Shown here in pieces: positions 10,128-19,577 of a DNA stretch of 64,000 nt. Origin of the DNA: Pacificibacter marinus (GTDB lineage: Bacteria; Pseudomonadota; Alphaproteobacteria; Rhodobacterales; Rhodobacteraceae). The notes beneath the pieces are model-generated. The model was not told the origin of the DNA. It searched no databases and was given only the letters and a program-made list of their open reading frames with translations. The position numbers and the translations under genes were made by a program. The stretch spans positions 147,800 through 211,799 of the forward strand of contig NZ_FNZV01000008.1 in assembly GCF_900109555.1 (NCBI RefSeq), written 5' to 3'. Within the stretch, counting starts at the first letter, position 1. Every line of letters begins with the position of its first letter.

Positions 10128-10392
10128 AAGTACGCTCCTGTTGTGACATGGTTATCGCGCCCCGTGCCCACGAGCAATCACAAGCTGAAATCACATCGAT
10201 CACATTTGGCCAAGAAGAGACCAAAATGGATATGATGAAGCCTAAGAAATGTGCCAATGCCTAAAGTTGCCTGTTCTGACATCCTGTACGCCATAATTCT
10301 AAGGCAAATTCATTGCTTTAAGGTCGTGATCCGCAAAGTCTAATTGCCTAAACTGCTCTTGCTATGGCATACGAAAATGGTTGGGGGACACA

Positions 10393-11451
10393 ATGCAAAA
10401 ACGACACATAGCGATATTCTTGACCTGCGCTCTTTGGCTTATCCAAGCCAGTTGGGCAGCTGCTGAGGATTTGACAGTTACGACAGTAACGCGTCCGCCG
10501 TTTTCCATGGTTGAAAATGGCAAGGATACTGGATTTTCAATAGAACTTCTTGATGAAATAGCGAAAAACCTTGATTGGACTTACTCAATCAATCGCGTTC
10601 AAAACTTTTCTGAAATGCTGTCGGCGGTCGAAAATGGCACCTCGGACGCGGCAATCGCTAATATTTCGATCACAGCTGGCCGCGAGGCGGTCATGGATTT
10701 CACTCAACCCATTTTCGAAGCAGGGTTACAAATCATGACTCCCTCTGACCCGAACAAAGGGTCAATATGGTCAATCATTTTATCCAAAGATTTGGTTCTC
10801 GCGATAGTCGGTGCCTTTGCCCTTTTGCTTGGCTGTGGCATGTTAATGTGGCGCCTTGAACGCAAGCATCAAGAATATTTCGATATGAATGCCCGAGAGG
10901 CAATGTTCCCCGCGTTTTGGTGGGCACTCAATTTAATTGTAAATGGCGGCTTTGAAGAACGCCAACCCCGTACCCCATTGGGTCGCATGTTCGGCGTCTT
11001 TTTAGTCATTTCGTCTTTGTTTTTTGTATCGGTCTTCGTCGCGCGCATCACCGCTGCCATGACAGTCGATGCCATTCAAGCCAATGTGGCAGACATCAAC
11101 GATCTTTACGGCAAAAACGTGGGAACACTTTCCGGGTCAACTGCGGGTGATTTCTTAGACAAGCGTGATATCAAATTTGCAGGATACACAGATATCACAC
11201 TGTTACTTGAGGCATTCGAAATTGGCGCAATCGATGTAGTCGTTTTTGACGCGCCGATATTGGCCTACTATGTGAATTCCCAAAAAGACAACAAAGCCAG
11301 ACTAATCGGGCAAGTCTTTTTGGCGGAAAACTACGGCATTGCTTTGCAGTCCAATTCAGTCCTATCAGAGCAAATCAACCAAAGCTTGCTGGAACTGCGT
11401 GAAAATGGCACCTACGATCGGGTCTATAAAAAATGGTTTGGCGCCAGATAG
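10393..11451 (+). CDS. Ionotropic glutamate receptor-like channel / substrate-binding protein with atypical pore loop
   Basis: The 352-residue protein has a signal peptide (1-24, ending WAAA). The first lobe of a family-3 solute-binding domain follows (about 26-120), then a membrane helix (about 130-153), a re-entrant pore-like segment (about 172-196), a second helix (about 199-222) and the second binding lobe to the end. This interrupted arrangement is that of GluR0-type prokaryotic glutamate-gated channels. The pore segment FWWALNLIVNGGFEERQP occupies the place of the potassium filter TVGYG but lacks it. TPLGRMFG after it is channel-like. Start at 10393 is chosen because GGGGGA precedes it at about 6 bases. 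An in-frame TTG at 10381 is less likely. Ion selectivity and ligand are unknown. Confidence 0.75.
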   Translation: MQKRHIAIFLTCALWLIQASWAAAEDLTVTTVTRPPFSMVENGKDTGFSIELLDEIAKNLDWTYSINRVQNFSEMLSAVENGTSDAAIANISITAGREAVMDFTQPIFEAGLQIMTPSDPNKGSIWSIILSKDLVLAIVGAFALLLGCGMLMWRLERKHQEYFDMNAREAMFPAFWWALNLIVNGGFEERQPRTPLGRMFGVFLVISSLFFVSVFVARITAAMTVDAIQANVADINDLYGKNVGTLSGSTAGDFLDKRDIKFAGYTDITLLLEAFEIGAIDVVVFDAPILAYYVNSQKDNKARLIGQVFLAENYGIALQSNSVLSEQINQSLLELRENGTYDRVYKKWFGAR

Positions 11452-11452
11452 A

Positions 11453-11803
11453 TTAAATCTCGCGCGGACCATCTCCGAAAAACGGGGTCATTTGCGCAAC
11501 CACAACCGAGTTCTCATCAAGAGCGCGCTGCATCAAGGCAATTTCATCTTCTGAAATATCGTGACCTTCGGCCAAACGTTCTTCGAGCGTCCCATATCCC
11601 GTAACATCCAGCGGCGCGAGATCGGCTTGCTTCAAAAGCGCAACGGTTTCACGCACGGCTTCGGCTTCATCCACGCCTGAGGCATAGATCATAAGCGCAC
11701 CGCCCGTTGCGTTTTTAGGTAGGCCGTCGTCTTCCTTGCGCCCTACTTCAACAAGAAGAGTGTACGCTTTTTGGCGGGACGGTTTTTTCACTTTTTCGGT
11801 CAT
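11453..11803 (-). CDS. Conserved hypothetical protein
   Basis: A 116-residue soluble protein that I do not recognise. It starts with a basic segment (MTEKVKKPSRQKAY) followed by a mixed alpha/beta sequence (LLVEVGRKEDD, GGALMIYASGVDEAEAVRETVALLK) and a helical acidic stretch. No signal peptide or membrane helix is visible. The start at 11803 has a GAAAGAGA-type ribosome binding site. A longer reading frame to 11920 would run back through the dapD terminator and is unlikely. It lies downstream of dapD on the same strand, beyond a terminator hairpin, and converges with the channel-like gene. Confidence 0.7.
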   Translation of the reverse strand: MTEKVKKPSRQKAYTLLVEVGRKEDDGLPKNATGGALMIYASGVDEAEAVRETVALLKQADLAPLDVTGYGTLEERLAEGHDISEDEIALMQRALDENSVVVAQMTPFFGDGPREI

Positions 11804-11823
11804 GAGACAGTCTCTTTCAAATA

Positions 11824-11850
11824 GAAAACGCCCGCACATGGCGGGCGCTT
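11824..11850 (-). terminator. Rho-independent terminator after dapD
   Basis: On the minus strand a GC-rich stem (CGCCCGC pairing with GCGGGCG, five-base loop) is followed by TTTTC. It sits 15 bases past the dapD stop. The small gene further on may still be reached by readthrough. Confidence 0.75.
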
Positions 11851-11864
11851 CAAATATCATTCTA

Positions 11865-12692
11865 TCAGTCGCGCAGCAAATCGTTAATGCCTGTTTTAGA
11901 GCGTGTTTTCGCGTCAACACGTTTCACGATCACAGCACAGTACAAATTCACACCGTTTTTCGACGGCATAGAGCCCGCCACAACAACCGAGTATGGAGGC
12001 ACTTCGCCGTACATCACTTCGCCGGTTTCGCGGTCAACGATTTTCGTAGATTGACCGATAAAGACACCCATACCCAAAACCGCACCTTCGCGAATGATAC
12101 AGCCCTCAACAACTTCTGAACGTGCGCCGATAAAGCAGTTGTCTTCGATGATGGTCGGCCCCGCTTGCATTGGTTCAAGAACACCGCCGATGCCAACCCC
12201 GCCAGACAGGTGCACGTTTTTGCCGATTTGTGCACACGATCCAACAGTGGCCCATGCGTCGACCATGGTGCCCTCATCAACGTAGGCCCCCAAATTCACG
12301 AATGATGGCATCAAAACAGCGCCAGGTGCGATGTAGGCTGATTTGCGAACAACACAGTTTGGTACAGCACGGAAACCCGCTTGTTTCCATTCTGCAGCAC
12401 CCCAGCCTTTGAATTTACTGTCAACTTTGTCCCACCAGCCAGACCCTTGTGGTCCGCCAGAGTGTTCTTCCATATCTTTGATACGGAATCCCAAAAGAAC
12501 CGCTTTTTTGGCCCATTGGTTGACGTGCCAATCACCACTTTCCATTTTCTCAGCCACACGCAACTTACCGCTGTCGAGTGCGTTGAGCGTATCTTCGATG
12601 GCATCGCGAGATTCGCCCGTTGTCGCAGGCGTGATTGTATCACGTGCGTCCCAAGCGGCTTCAATGGCGGTTTCGAGGTGTGCGTTGGACAT
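11865..12692 (-). CDS. dapD: 2,3,4,5-tetrahydropyridine-2,6-dicarboxylate N-succinyltransferase
   Basis: Succinylates tetrahydrodipicolinate in the succinylase branch of lysine/diaminopimelate synthesis, the step before DapC and DapE. The 275-residue product has the normal DapD length. It has an N-terminal helical region and a left-handed beta-helix made of hexapeptide repeats (for example [19 protein letters not shown] and [15 protein letters not shown]). Start at 12692 ([14 protein letters not shown]) follows GGGAG at a proper distance. An upstream in-frame extension to 12827 has no support. It is divergent from the LOG-family gene. Confidence 0.95.
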   Translation of the reverse strand: MSNAHLETAIEAAWDARDTITPATTGESRDAIEDTLNALDSGKLRVAEKMESGDWHVNQWAKKAVLLGFRIKDMEEHSGGPQGSGWWDKVDSKFKGWGAAEWKQAGFRAVPNCVVRKSAYIAPGAVLMPSFVNLGAYVDEGTMVDAWATVGSCAQIGKNVHLSGGVGIGGVLEPMQAGPTIIEDNCFIGARSEVVEGCIIREGAVLGMGVFIGQSTKIVDRETGEVMYGEVPPYSVVVAGSMPSKNGVNLYCAVIVKRVDAKTRSKTGINDLLRD

Positions 12693-12827
12693 ATCTGTCT
12701 CCCAAGTGGTCATGGAATATCTGTTGCATGAGGCTATAGTCTGTTGAAGACGCGCACGCAACGCACAGCTGATTTGCGCCAAACAGAAACAAGGCCCAAA
12801 AGGGCACGACTCCATTGAGGAATGCAA

Positions 12828-13694
12828 ATGTCAGATCAAAAAGACCACACACACACACGACGTCACCCATTGCGCGATAGTCACCAAGACATCAATTCAG
12901 CGCGCCACATCCCCGACACACCCCAAACGCGCTCTCCGGCATATGCTTTGGCATTTTCAGACGAAAATTTCATGTGTCGTGATGAGCTTAGACCTGTGCG
13001 CCTCCAACTAGAGTTGCTCAAGCCTGAGATGATGATGGCAGAATACGGCGTCGAAAGTACGATCGTTTTATTTGGTGGCGCGCGCATTCCAGAGCCGGCA
13101 AAAAAAGAAACGGCACGCACCAAAACGTTAGCGGACCTTTCCAAGTACTATGACGAAGCACGTAATTTCGCACGCATTATGACCGAACGCGCCAAACAAA
13201 ACGGCCACCGCGAAGACGTTATCGTGACCGGGGGCGGCCCCGGCGTGATGGAAGCCGGAAATCGAGGTGCAAAAGATGCGGGCGGCGTTTCAATCGGTCT
13301 CAACATTGTATTGCCGCATGAACAAGCGCCAAACGAATACGTGACACCCGACCTGTGTTTTAACTTCCACTACTTTGCGGTTCGGAAAATGCATTTCTTG
13401 ATGCGTGCCAAAGCAATCACGATTTTCCCAGGTGGATTTGGAACCTTGGATGAAATGTTCGAAGCGCTCACATTAATCCAAACGGGGCGTATGAAACGGA
13501 TTCCATTCTTACTGTTTGGAAAATCGTTTTGGGAAAAAATCATCAACTGGGAGGCTCTGTCAGATGCAGGTACAATTTCAGCTGAAGATCTCAAGCTGTT
13601 TCAGTTTGTCGAAACTGCTGAAGAAGCTGTGCAGGCCATAGATGATTGGCAAGGCGCAAACGAAAAGCGCGATTCTTTGCCCGGCAGAGACTAA
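12828..13694 (+). CDS. LOG-family (TIGR00730) nucleotide 5'-monophosphate nucleosidase-like protein
   Basis: A 288-residue member of the LOG/lysine-decarboxylase-like Rossmann family. Enzymes of this family release the base from nucleoside monophosphates (cytokinin-activating type) or act in nucleotide homeostasis. The fingerprints [14 protein letters not shown] and [15 protein letters not shown] (PGGxGTxxE) are both present. The N-terminal 90 residues, with a His/Arg/Asp-rich start, are longer than in the shortest family members. The ATG at 12828 is chosen over that at 12822, which lies only one base after the GAGG site. The substrate here is not known. Confidence 0.85.
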   Translation: MSDQKDHTHTRRHPLRDSHQDINSARHIPDTPQTRSPAYALAFSDENFMCRDELRPVRLQLELLKPEMMMAEYGVESTIVLFGGARIPEPAKKETARTKTLADLSKYYDEARNFARIMTERAKQNGHREDVIVTGGGPGVMEAGNRGAKDAGGVSIGLNIVLPHEQAPNEYVTPDLCFNFHYFAVRKMHFLMRAKAITIFPGGFGTLDEMFEALTLIQTGRMKRIPFLLFGKSFWEKIINWEALSDAGTISAEDLKLFQFVETAEEAVQAIDDWQGANEKRDSLPGRD

Positions 13695-13702
13695 AATGTT
13701 AT

Positions 13703-13735
13703 TTTCGGTTCTTTGCACAGCGCGAAGAACCGAAA
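13703..13735. terminator. Hairpin between convergent genes
   Basis: An 11-bp perfect stem (TTTCGGTTCTT with AAGAACCGAAA) and an 11-base loop lie between the LOG-family gene and the small minus-strand gene. It could end transcription from both sides. T-runs are weak on either side. Confidence 0.55.
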
Positions 13736-13740
13736 GCCAA

Positions 13741-13938
13741 CTACATGTGTGACGTCGACACTTTTGAGACATTTACGCGTTCACTGTCAACGGATTCAGA
13801 CAACCCCAATGCCAATCTCATATAGTAGCTGAGTGCCATTTCATGAACGATATCGCCAATATTTTGACCTGTCTCGCGTGCAAGAAGGTGCAGTATTTTG
13901 GCGGTGTTTTCGGGGAGAAGTAATGTCATTTTTTCCAT
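13741..13938 (-). CDS. Small ribbon-helix-helix-like protein
   Basis: A 65-residue protein with the beginning MEKMTLLLPENTAKILHLLA. The alternating beta strand followed by two helices is the pattern of CopG/Arc-type DNA-binding proteins. No enzymatic motif is seen. AGGG precedes the ATG by about 7 bases. It is 34 bases downstream of another minus-strand gene whose N-terminus also looks ribbon-helix-helix, so the two may form an operon. The DNA-binding role is an inference from the sequence pattern only. Confidence 0.5.
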   Translation of the reverse strand: MEKMTLLLPENTAKILHLLARETGQNIGDIVHEMALSYYMRLALGLSESVDSERVNVSKVSTSHM

Positions 13939-13972
13939 AGGCTTACCCTATGTGATTCCTGTTGAAGTATGG

Positions 13973-14404
13973 TTAAAGCCCTAGGGTCATTTGACCAAGA
14001 TGCTGGCGTTCCAAATGCCTGTGCCCATGATTTGGAAACGGTGCACCGAATCGCTTCATAAGCGTAGCATAGGGCTGACCAATTTCAGATGCTTTGCACA
14101 ATCGTTCGCCTTCGACGATGCGCAAAATTAACCCGCCGCCTCGTTCGGCCAATTCATAACCTTTGGCTCGCAGGCCTTCTTGTAGGTCATCCCAATCTTG
14201 AGCGTAAGAAAACTCATGCGACAGATAGGCCTTAAGACCCAATGGTTTGCGAGGGCCAGAATATGCCAATGCAGGGTGACAGGGCTGACTGGCCTTGGCC
14301 AAAATGTCACGAATATAACTTCCGACAGGCATCTGCCCACGAGATGCAGCACGCTCAACAGAGCGCGCAAGGTCATCATCGAATCTGATCTGTATCCAAT
14401 CCAT
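13973..14404 (-). CDS. Conserved hypothetical protein, RHH-like N-terminus with relaxase-accessory-like C-terminus
   Basis: The 143-residue protein begins MDWIQIRFDDDLARSVERAA, a strand-helix-helix pattern like plasmid-type ribbon-helix-helix regulators. The C-terminal half (GYELAERGGGLILRI, then ERLCKASEIGQPYATLMKRF) reminds me of a small domain seen at the ends of alphaproteobacterial relaxase and mobilisation proteins. That comparison is from memory and uncertain. No relaxase catalytic motif is present and no mobile element is visible nearby. It may be a chromosomal relic or a stand-alone regulator. Confidence 0.5.
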   Translation of the reverse strand: MDWIQIRFDDDLARSVERAASRGQMPVGSYIRDILAKASQPCHPALAYSGPRKPLGLKAYLSHEFSYAQDWDDLQEGLRAKGYELAERGGGLILRIVEGERLCKASEIGQPYATLMKRFGAPFPNHGHRHLERQHLGQMTLGL

Positions 14405-14447
14405 GCCCGTATATTTGTTCAGGCATGGTTAAATTTCCGTTATGATC

Positions 14448-15626
14448 TTACAGCCCTGCGTCTGCTTCGATTTGTTTGCGTGACTTACGCACACGCTCCG
14501 TTTCAGATTTAAGCTGACCACATGCAGCCATAATATCTTCGCCGCGAGGTTTGCGTACAGGCGAAGCGTAGCCTGCATTATAAATAATATCGGCAAAGGC
14601 GCGGATACGATTGTTAGACGACCGTGTATAAGGCGCGCCGGGCCATTCGTTGAAGGGAATGAGGTTGATCTTGGCAGGGATGCCTTTGATCAATTCAATC
14701 AGGCGATGCGCATCTTCGTCACTGTCATTCACTCCGTTCAACATCACATATTCAAATGTAATGCGCTCGGAATTGGACACGCGCGGATAGGCGCGCAGGG
14801 CATCCAGCAATGCTTTGATATTCCAACGTTTGTTGATTGGAACCAACGTGTTGCGCACCTCATCGGTGGTGGCGTGGAAAGAAATAGCCAGCTGACATCC
14901 AATCTCTTCGGCTGTGCGAGCAATTTCAGGGACAACCCCAGAAGTCGACAACGTGATACGACGACGAGACAGCTGAATGCCCTCAGGGTCCATCGCGATA
15001 TTCATCGCATCGCGCACGTTCTCAAAGTTATACAAAGGCTCCCCCATGCCCATCAAAACGATGTTGGACAACAGACGGGATTCTGTATTTTTGGCACCCT
15101 GTTCAGGCCATTCATTCAAATCGTCCCGCGCCATCATAACTTGGCCGATGATTTCGCCAGCCGTGAGATTACGCACAAGCTTTTGCGTGCCTGTGTGACA
15201 GAAAGAACAGGTCAAAGTACATCCAACTTGCGACGACACGCAAAGCGTTCCACGCCCCTCTTCAGGGATATAGACCACCTCGACCTCATGCCCGCCAGCG
15301 ATGCGCACAAGATATTTGCGCGTGCCGTCCTCAGACACTTGTTTGGACACGACTTCGGGAACGGCAACCTCAAACGAGGCTTTCAAATCTTCCCGCAGAG
15401 ATTTTGACAGGTTGGTCATCGCATCAAAATCGCGCACCCCCCAGCCATACATCCACTGCCAAAGTTGTCCCACACGCATCTTTGCCTGCTTTTCAGGCGT
15501 CCCGTGTTCGATCAAAACCTCACGCAAACGGGGGCGCGTTAGACCAACGAGATTGATCTTTGCGCCAGCGTCAACTTTGCGCGGAATGGTCAGGACATCC
15601 TGTGTGATCGGTGCACTGGGTTGCAT
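14448..15626 (-). CDS. rlmN: 23S rRNA (adenine-2503-C2) / tRNA methyltransferase RlmN
   Basis: Radical-SAM enzyme that methylates C2 of A2503 in 23S rRNA and A37 in some tRNAs. The 392-residue product carries the iron-sulfur cluster cysteines in [14 protein letters not shown]. It also has the SAM-binding stretch [14 protein letters not shown] and the methyl-carrying cysteine region near the C-terminus ([10 protein letters not shown]). Length and motif order are normal. It lies downstream of an IalB-family gene but is separated from it by a terminator. Confidence 0.95.
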   Translation of the reverse strand: MQPSAPITQDVLTIPRKVDAGAKINLVGLTRPRLREVLIEHGTPEKQAKMRVGQLWQWMYGWGVRDFDAMTNLSKSLREDLKASFEVAVPEVVSKQVSEDGTRKYLVRIAGGHEVEVVYIPEEGRGTLCVSSQVGCTLTCSFCHTGTQKLVRNLTAGEIIGQVMMARDDLNEWPEQGAKNTESRLLSNIVLMGMGEPLYNFENVRDAMNIAMDPEGIQLSRRRITLSTSGVVPEIARTAEEIGCQLAISFHATTDEVRNTLVPINKRWNIKALLDALRAYPRVSNSERITFEYVMLNGVNDSDEDAHRLIELIKGIPAKINLIPFNEWPGAPYTRSSNNRIRAFADIIYNAGYASPVRKPRGEDIMAACGQLKSETERVRKSRKQIEADAGL

Positions 15627-15693
15627 GATGAGTCTCTTTTCAACTGATGAAGCCGCTCTCGTACAAGATTCTTGGTCATCTTTAAAGGTAAAT

Positions 15694-15722
15694 GAAAAAG
15701 GCCCCCGATTGGGAGCCCCTTA
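15694..15722 (-). terminator. Rho-independent terminator after the IalB-family gene
   Basis: On the minus strand GGCTCCC pairs with GGGGGCC around a four-base loop (one mismatch-type wobble), followed by TTTTTC. It separates the IalB-family gene from rlmN. Confidence 0.75.
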
Positions 15723-15746
15723 AAGACTGAAGCTCTTTAAATCTTA

Positions 15747-16277
15747 TCAACCACAGCGTTTGGACGCATCTTCGACTGAGGCTGTAAAACCCAAAAGCGA
15801 AAACGTGTCTTTGGTGATCGTCCCACGCGCTGAACGCCCTGTCAAAATAGCCGAGGCCCCGCGCTTCATAGCCGCGATGATACGTGCATCGTCTTCGCTG
15901 GCCGCTGCCCAAGCGGTTTCACCATCGACGAACAATGAAAATTCATCACTGCCGATTTCAAGTTTGACCTCAGAACCCGATGCAAAAGGATATCCGCCCA
16001 CAAATGACACTTGGCCTTTCACGCCGTTAGAAGGCGCATAGGTCAAGAACAACAAAATTTCAGAGCGCGTCACGGATTTGATCCGACCAGCGCTGTCTGT
16101 GTTTATAGTTTCTCTGGGTTGTGACACCGCCCAGCATTGTTTCGTTGGACTGTTTTCTTCGTACACATACCAATCGGTGTTGCTGCCAACTTTGTTGGTG
16201 CTCTCTTGTGCCTGCGCGCCCAAGGCTGCGATGGCAAAGATTGTGCCTAGAAATAGTTTGTGGATGGAAAAGCTCAT
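15747..16277 (-). CDS. Invasion-associated locus B (IalB) family protein
   Basis: A 176-residue secreted or periplasmic protein. Residues 1-23 form a signal peptide (cleavage after AQA). The mature part has the IalB pattern: an N-terminal WYVYEENSPTKQCWAVSQP with a conserved cysteine. Central strands such as LFLTYAPSNGVKGQVSFVGGYPF follow, then GTITKDTFSLLGFTASVEDASKRCG, where the C-terminal cysteine probably pairs with the first. The name comes from Bartonella. In free-living Rhodobacterales the function is not known. Confidence 0.85.
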   Translation of the reverse strand: MSFSIHKLFLGTIFAIAALGAQAQESTNKVGSNTDWYVYEENSPTKQCWAVSQPRETINTDSAGRIKSVTRSEILLFLTYAPSNGVKGQVSFVGGYPFASGSEVKLEIGSDEFSLFVDGETAWAAASEDDARIIAAMKRGASAILTGRSARGTITKDTFSLLGFTASVEDASKRCG

Positions 16278-16458
16278 TTATTCGCTGCCTCTGTCTAACG
16301 CGGCCTATGTTTGTGTCGCCTGTGCCATCTTTTCACACGGCTTAAAAGCGACTTTGGCCTGTTTTCAACTTCTGTAGTAACAGTAACGTAATCCTGCCGA
16401 ATTGTGAAAGACCCTTGGCAAAAATTCGCTGAAACGTGATGTGCCGTCTGCGACAGCG

Positions 16459-17217
16459 CTAAAGCCAATCCCACATCAGCCGCAAAGCCAAAGCAGCGGA
16501 GGCTAAGACCAATACAGGCTTGATCAATCGCGCACCGATGCGCGTTGCCAAACTAGATCCCAAATAAGCCCCTGCAATCTGCGCAGCGCCCATCGCGAGG
16601 CCCAGCATCCAAAAAGGCTTTGCAACCAAGATAAACCCAACAAGCCCACCTACATTTGATGCAAAATTCAACAGCTTGGTGTGGGCCGTAGCTTTCAAAA
16701 TACCGTAACCTGCCAATGTGACAAACCCGAGCATGAAAAACGCACCGGTTCCTGGCCCGAGCAAGCCATCGTAAAACCCCACCAGCGGCACAAGCGTTGC
16801 GGTGAACACAAGTGGCGTGATGCGTTGCACTTTGTCCACATCATCAAGGCCGGGCTTAAAGGCGAAAAACAAAGCGATAAAAATCAGCAAAAATGGCAAA
16901 CCGAATCGAATGACATCTGTCGGCAAATGACTGGCCAAAATAGCGCCTAAAGCCGCCCCAACAAACGCAAGCCCCGCAGGCAGCATCTGTTTGCGCAAAT
17001 CCACATGCCCCGCACGCGCATAGGTGATCGCGGCCATACCTGCGCCAAACAACCCTTGGACCTTGTTGGTGGCCAGCGCTGTAATTGGCGGCACACCAGC
17101 CAGCATCAAAGCCGGCACAGTGATCAGCCCACCCCCTCCAGCGATTGAATCCACAAAACCCGCAACAAAAGCGGCCCCCATCAAGATGAGAACAAGATCA
17201 GCGGACACTTCAAACAT
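16459..17217 (-). CDS. TSUP (TauE/SafE) family membrane transporter
   Basis: A 252-residue integral membrane protein with seven to eight hydrophobic helices. It starts with GAAFVAGFVDSIAGGGGLITVPALMLAGVPP, the glycine-rich signature of the sulfite exporter TauE/SafE family. GxLGPGTGAFFML in the second half is the repeated motif of the family. Members export sulfite or organosulfur anions, or move other anions. The substrate here is unknown. The start codon directly follows the serB stop, so it is likely expressed with serB. Confidence 0.87.
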   Translation of the reverse strand: MFEVSADLVLILMGAAFVAGFVDSIAGGGGLITVPALMLAGVPPITALATNKVQGLFGAGMAAITYARAGHVDLRKQMLPAGLAFVGAALGAILASHLPTDVIRFGLPFLLIFIALFFAFKPGLDDVDKVQRITPLVFTATLVPLVGFYDGLLGPGTGAFFMLGFVTLAGYGILKATAHTKLLNFASNVGGLVGFILVAKPFWMLGLAMGAAQIAGAYLGSSLATRIGARLIKPVLVLASAALALRLMWDWL

Positions 17218-18090
17218 TTAAGCGAACTCGGATTTGGCATAGCCTTGGATGTACAAAAGCGCGGTCAGGTCGCCATGATTGATGCGAATATCACATTCGG
17301 CGGCGACCGAAGGTTTCGCGTGTAAAGCAACACCTGCACCAGCAAGACCAAGCATCCCAAGATCATTCGCCCCATCACCGACAGCCATCACATCGTCATG
17401 GGACAGACCAAGACGTGCAGTGATGTCTTTAAGCGCCTGCACTTTGGCTTCGCGGCCAAGGATGGGCATCCCCACAGTGCCGCTGAGTTTGCCATCCGCA
17501 ACATTGAGTGTATTGGCGCGGTTCTCGTCAAAGCCCAACGTTGCGGCCACATGACCCGTAAACGCTGTAAATCCGCCAGACACCAAAGCCGCATAAGCGC
17601 CGTCACGTTTCATAGTTGCCAGCAATTCCTTACCACCGGGCATAAAAGTGATGCGGGTATCGATGACCTCTTGGATCACGCTTTCAGGTAGGTCTTTGAG
17701 CAATCCAACGCGTTCTTTCAAAGCGCCATCAAAATCTAATTCGCCGTTCATCGCCCGCGCCGTAATATCTTTCACCCGCGCGCCAACGCCCGCCACATCG
17801 GCCAGCTCGTCAATGCACTCTTGTTGGATCATCGTGCTGTCCATGTCTGCCAGTAGCATCTTTTTCTTGCGGGCATCTTTGGGCAAAACAATCAAATCGA
17901 TGCCCTCGGATTGAAGCGCAGACCAGACATCCCACTGATTGGCAGGCTTTTCGCCAATCATAAACTCAGCCGCTTCGCCAGTGGCCAGCCACTGCGCATC
18001 GCCACCACCCCAAGCATTGCGCAGCGCCTCAACAGCTTCACGAGACAAAGACGGATTGGCAGGAGAGGTCAAAAGCGTGACGATATACAT
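17218..18090 (-). CDS. serB: Phosphoserine phosphatase
   Basis: Final step of the phosphorylated serine pathway. The 290-residue protein has an N-terminal regulatory-type region (about 1-75) and a HAD phosphatase domain. HAD motif I is ADMDSTMIQQE (first Asp is the nucleophile). Motif II follows in AALVSGGFTAFT, and motifs III/IV in VMAVGDGANDLGML. It is divergent from serC, with which it shares an intergenic region of about 240 bases, and followed without gap by a TSUP transporter gene. Confidence 0.95.
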   Translation of the reverse strand: MYIVTLLTSPANPSLSREAVEALRNAWGGGDAQWLATGEAAEFMIGEKPANQWDVWSALQSEGIDLIVLPKDARKKKMLLADMDSTMIQQECIDELADVAGVGARVKDITARAMNGELDFDGALKERVGLLKDLPESVIQEVIDTRITFMPGGKELLATMKRDGAYAALVSGGFTAFTGHVAATLGFDENRANTLNVADGKLSGTVGMPILGREAKVQALKDITARLGLSHDDVMAVGDGANDLGMLGLAGAGVALHAKPSVAAECDIRINHGDLTALLYIQGYAKSEFA

Positions 18091-18274
18091 GGGTTCATAT
18101 CCAGTCGTTTAGGTTTGGCTGTCTATCGCATGACAACAACGCTCTGCCAAGTCCACGATCTGCGCGCTCTAATATGTACGACCTATTTCGCTCAGTTCAC
18201 ACGGGGTTTACCTAGATGAGATGAAAACGCACATCACCTGCAAATTATCGTTGCATGAATCGCAATCGAGGATT

Positions 18275-18328
18275 AAACGCGGCGGTGGGACACCTCTCCC
18301 CAACGAGAGGCTTATATCTGGAAGGATA
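18275..18328 (+). promoter_or_regulatory. serC-type RNA leader candidate
   Basis: Directly upstream of serC, the leader contains GCGGCGGTGGGACACC. This is followed by a perfect hairpin (CCTCTC at 18293-18298 with GAGAGG at 18305-18310, loop CCCAAC) and then the GGAAGGA ribosome binding site. A conserved serC RNA motif in alphaproteobacteria is known and lies at this position relative to serC. The match is judged by eye. The ligand of that motif has not, to my knowledge, been established. Confidence 0.6.
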
Positions 18329-18334
18329 CCAGTA

Positions 18335-19477
18335 ATGGCTATTCAAGCTCCGGCCACGCGGCCGGCTAATCCGCGTTTCTCTTCTGGCCCTTGTGCCAAA
18401 ATCCCTACATTTTCGCTCGAATTGCTTGCCGATGCGCCACTTGGCCGCTCGCACCGTGCTGCTGTTGGTAAATCCAAACTGCACACAGCCATCGAGACAA
18501 CCCGCGAAATCTTGGGCATCCCAGCAGACTACAAAATCGGCATCGTTCCTGGCTCTGATACGGGCGCAGTTGAAATGGCAATGTGGTCGCTTTTGGGTGC
18601 ACGCAAAGCAACTATGGTTGCATGGGAATCATTTGGTTCCGGTTGGGTCACTGATGTTGTGAAACAACTCAAAATCGACGCAGAGGTCAAAACCGCTGAC
18701 TACGGTCAGATCGTTGATTTCGCTGAAGTTGATTTCGACACTGACGTTGTGTTCACTTGGAACGGCACCACATCTGGTGCCCGTGTACCAAACGGCGACA
18801 AAATTCCAGCGGACCGTGACGGTTTGACCATTTGCGATGCGACATCTGCAGCGTTCGCGATGGACCTGCCTTGGGACAAACTCGACGTGACCACGTTCTC
18901 TTGGCAAAAAGTGCTGGGCGGCGAAGCGGCGCACGGCATTATCGTTTTGTCCCCACGTGCTGTTGAGCGTCTTGAATCCTACACACCAGCATGGCCTTTG
19001 CCGAAAATTTTCCGCATGACCAAAGGTGGCAAGCTCATCGACGGTATCTTTAAAGGTGAAACCATCAACACGCCCTCTATGTTGGCAGTTGAAGATTACC
19101 TTGTGGCACTTGATTGGGCGAAATCTGTGGGTGGCCTCAAAGGCATGATTGCCCGCGCTGACGCAAATACAGCCGTGATTTCAGCTTTCGTTGACACACA
19201 CAATTGGATCGAATTCTTGGCGGCTGATCCTGCGATCCGTTCCAACACATCTGTCTGCGTCAAATTCACCGACACGCGCATCACAGACGGCGCAGTGTTT
19301 GCCAAAGCCGTTGCAAAACGTCTTGAAGCCGAAGGTGTCGCTTTGGACATCGGTGCGTACCGCGATGCCCCTGCTGGTCTGCGAATTTGGTGTGGCTCGA
19401 CTGTTGAAACCTCGGATGTTGAGGCGTTGATGCCTTGGCTGAACTGGGCGTTCGAAGCAGAGATCGCAGCACTTTAA
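18335..19477 (+). CDS. serC: Phosphoserine aminotransferase
   Basis: PLP-dependent transamination of 3-phosphohydroxypyruvate to phosphoserine. The same enzyme can serve pyridoxal phosphate synthesis. The 380-residue product starts [19 protein letters not shown], typical of the alphaproteobacterial subgroup. PLP lysine lies in [15 protein letters not shown]. The start at 18335 follows GGAAGGA by 8 bases. A longer frame from 18221 would translate the structured leader and is unlikely. serA follows in the same direction after a 100-base gap containing a hairpin. Confidence 0.95.
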   Translation: MAIQAPATRPANPRFSSGPCAKIPTFSLELLADAPLGRSHRAAVGKSKLHTAIETTREILGIPADYKIGIVPGSDTGAVEMAMWSLLGARKATMVAWESFGSGWVTDVVKQLKIDAEVKTADYGQIVDFAEVDFDTDVVFTWNGTTSGARVPNGDKIPADRDGLTICDATSAAFAMDLPWDKLDVTTFSWQKVLGGEAAHGIIVLSPRAVERLESYTPAWPLPKIFRMTKGGKLIDGIFKGETINTPSMLAVEDYLVALDWAKSVGGLKGMIARADANTAVISAFVDTHNWIEFLAADPAIRSNTSVCVKFTDTRITDGAVFAKAVAKRLEAEGVALDIGAYRDAPAGLRIWCGSTVETSDVEALMPWLNWAFEAEIAAL

Positions 19478-19517
19478 GTTATCGCGTTTGACCGCATAGC
19501 TTGCAGGACAATTCAAA

Positions 19518-19540
19518 GGCGGCCAATGGCCCTGGCCGCC
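19518..19540. terminator. Hairpin in the serC-serA gap
   Basis: GGCGGCCA pairs perfectly with TGGCCGCC around a seven-base loop. It is followed by a C-run rather than T-run, so it may be an attenuator, an RNA-stability element or a weak terminator. Confidence 0.45.
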
Positions 19541-19577
19541 CCCCCACAGAATTCATATAATGTAGGAGCCTCATATC

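Noticed and set aside
10060..10390. Short open frames on both strands between dapE and the channel-like gene
   Set aside because: A 38-codon plus-strand frame at 10145 and a minus-strand frame overlapping dapE lack ribosome binding sites and recognisable sequence. The interval is better read as promoter region.
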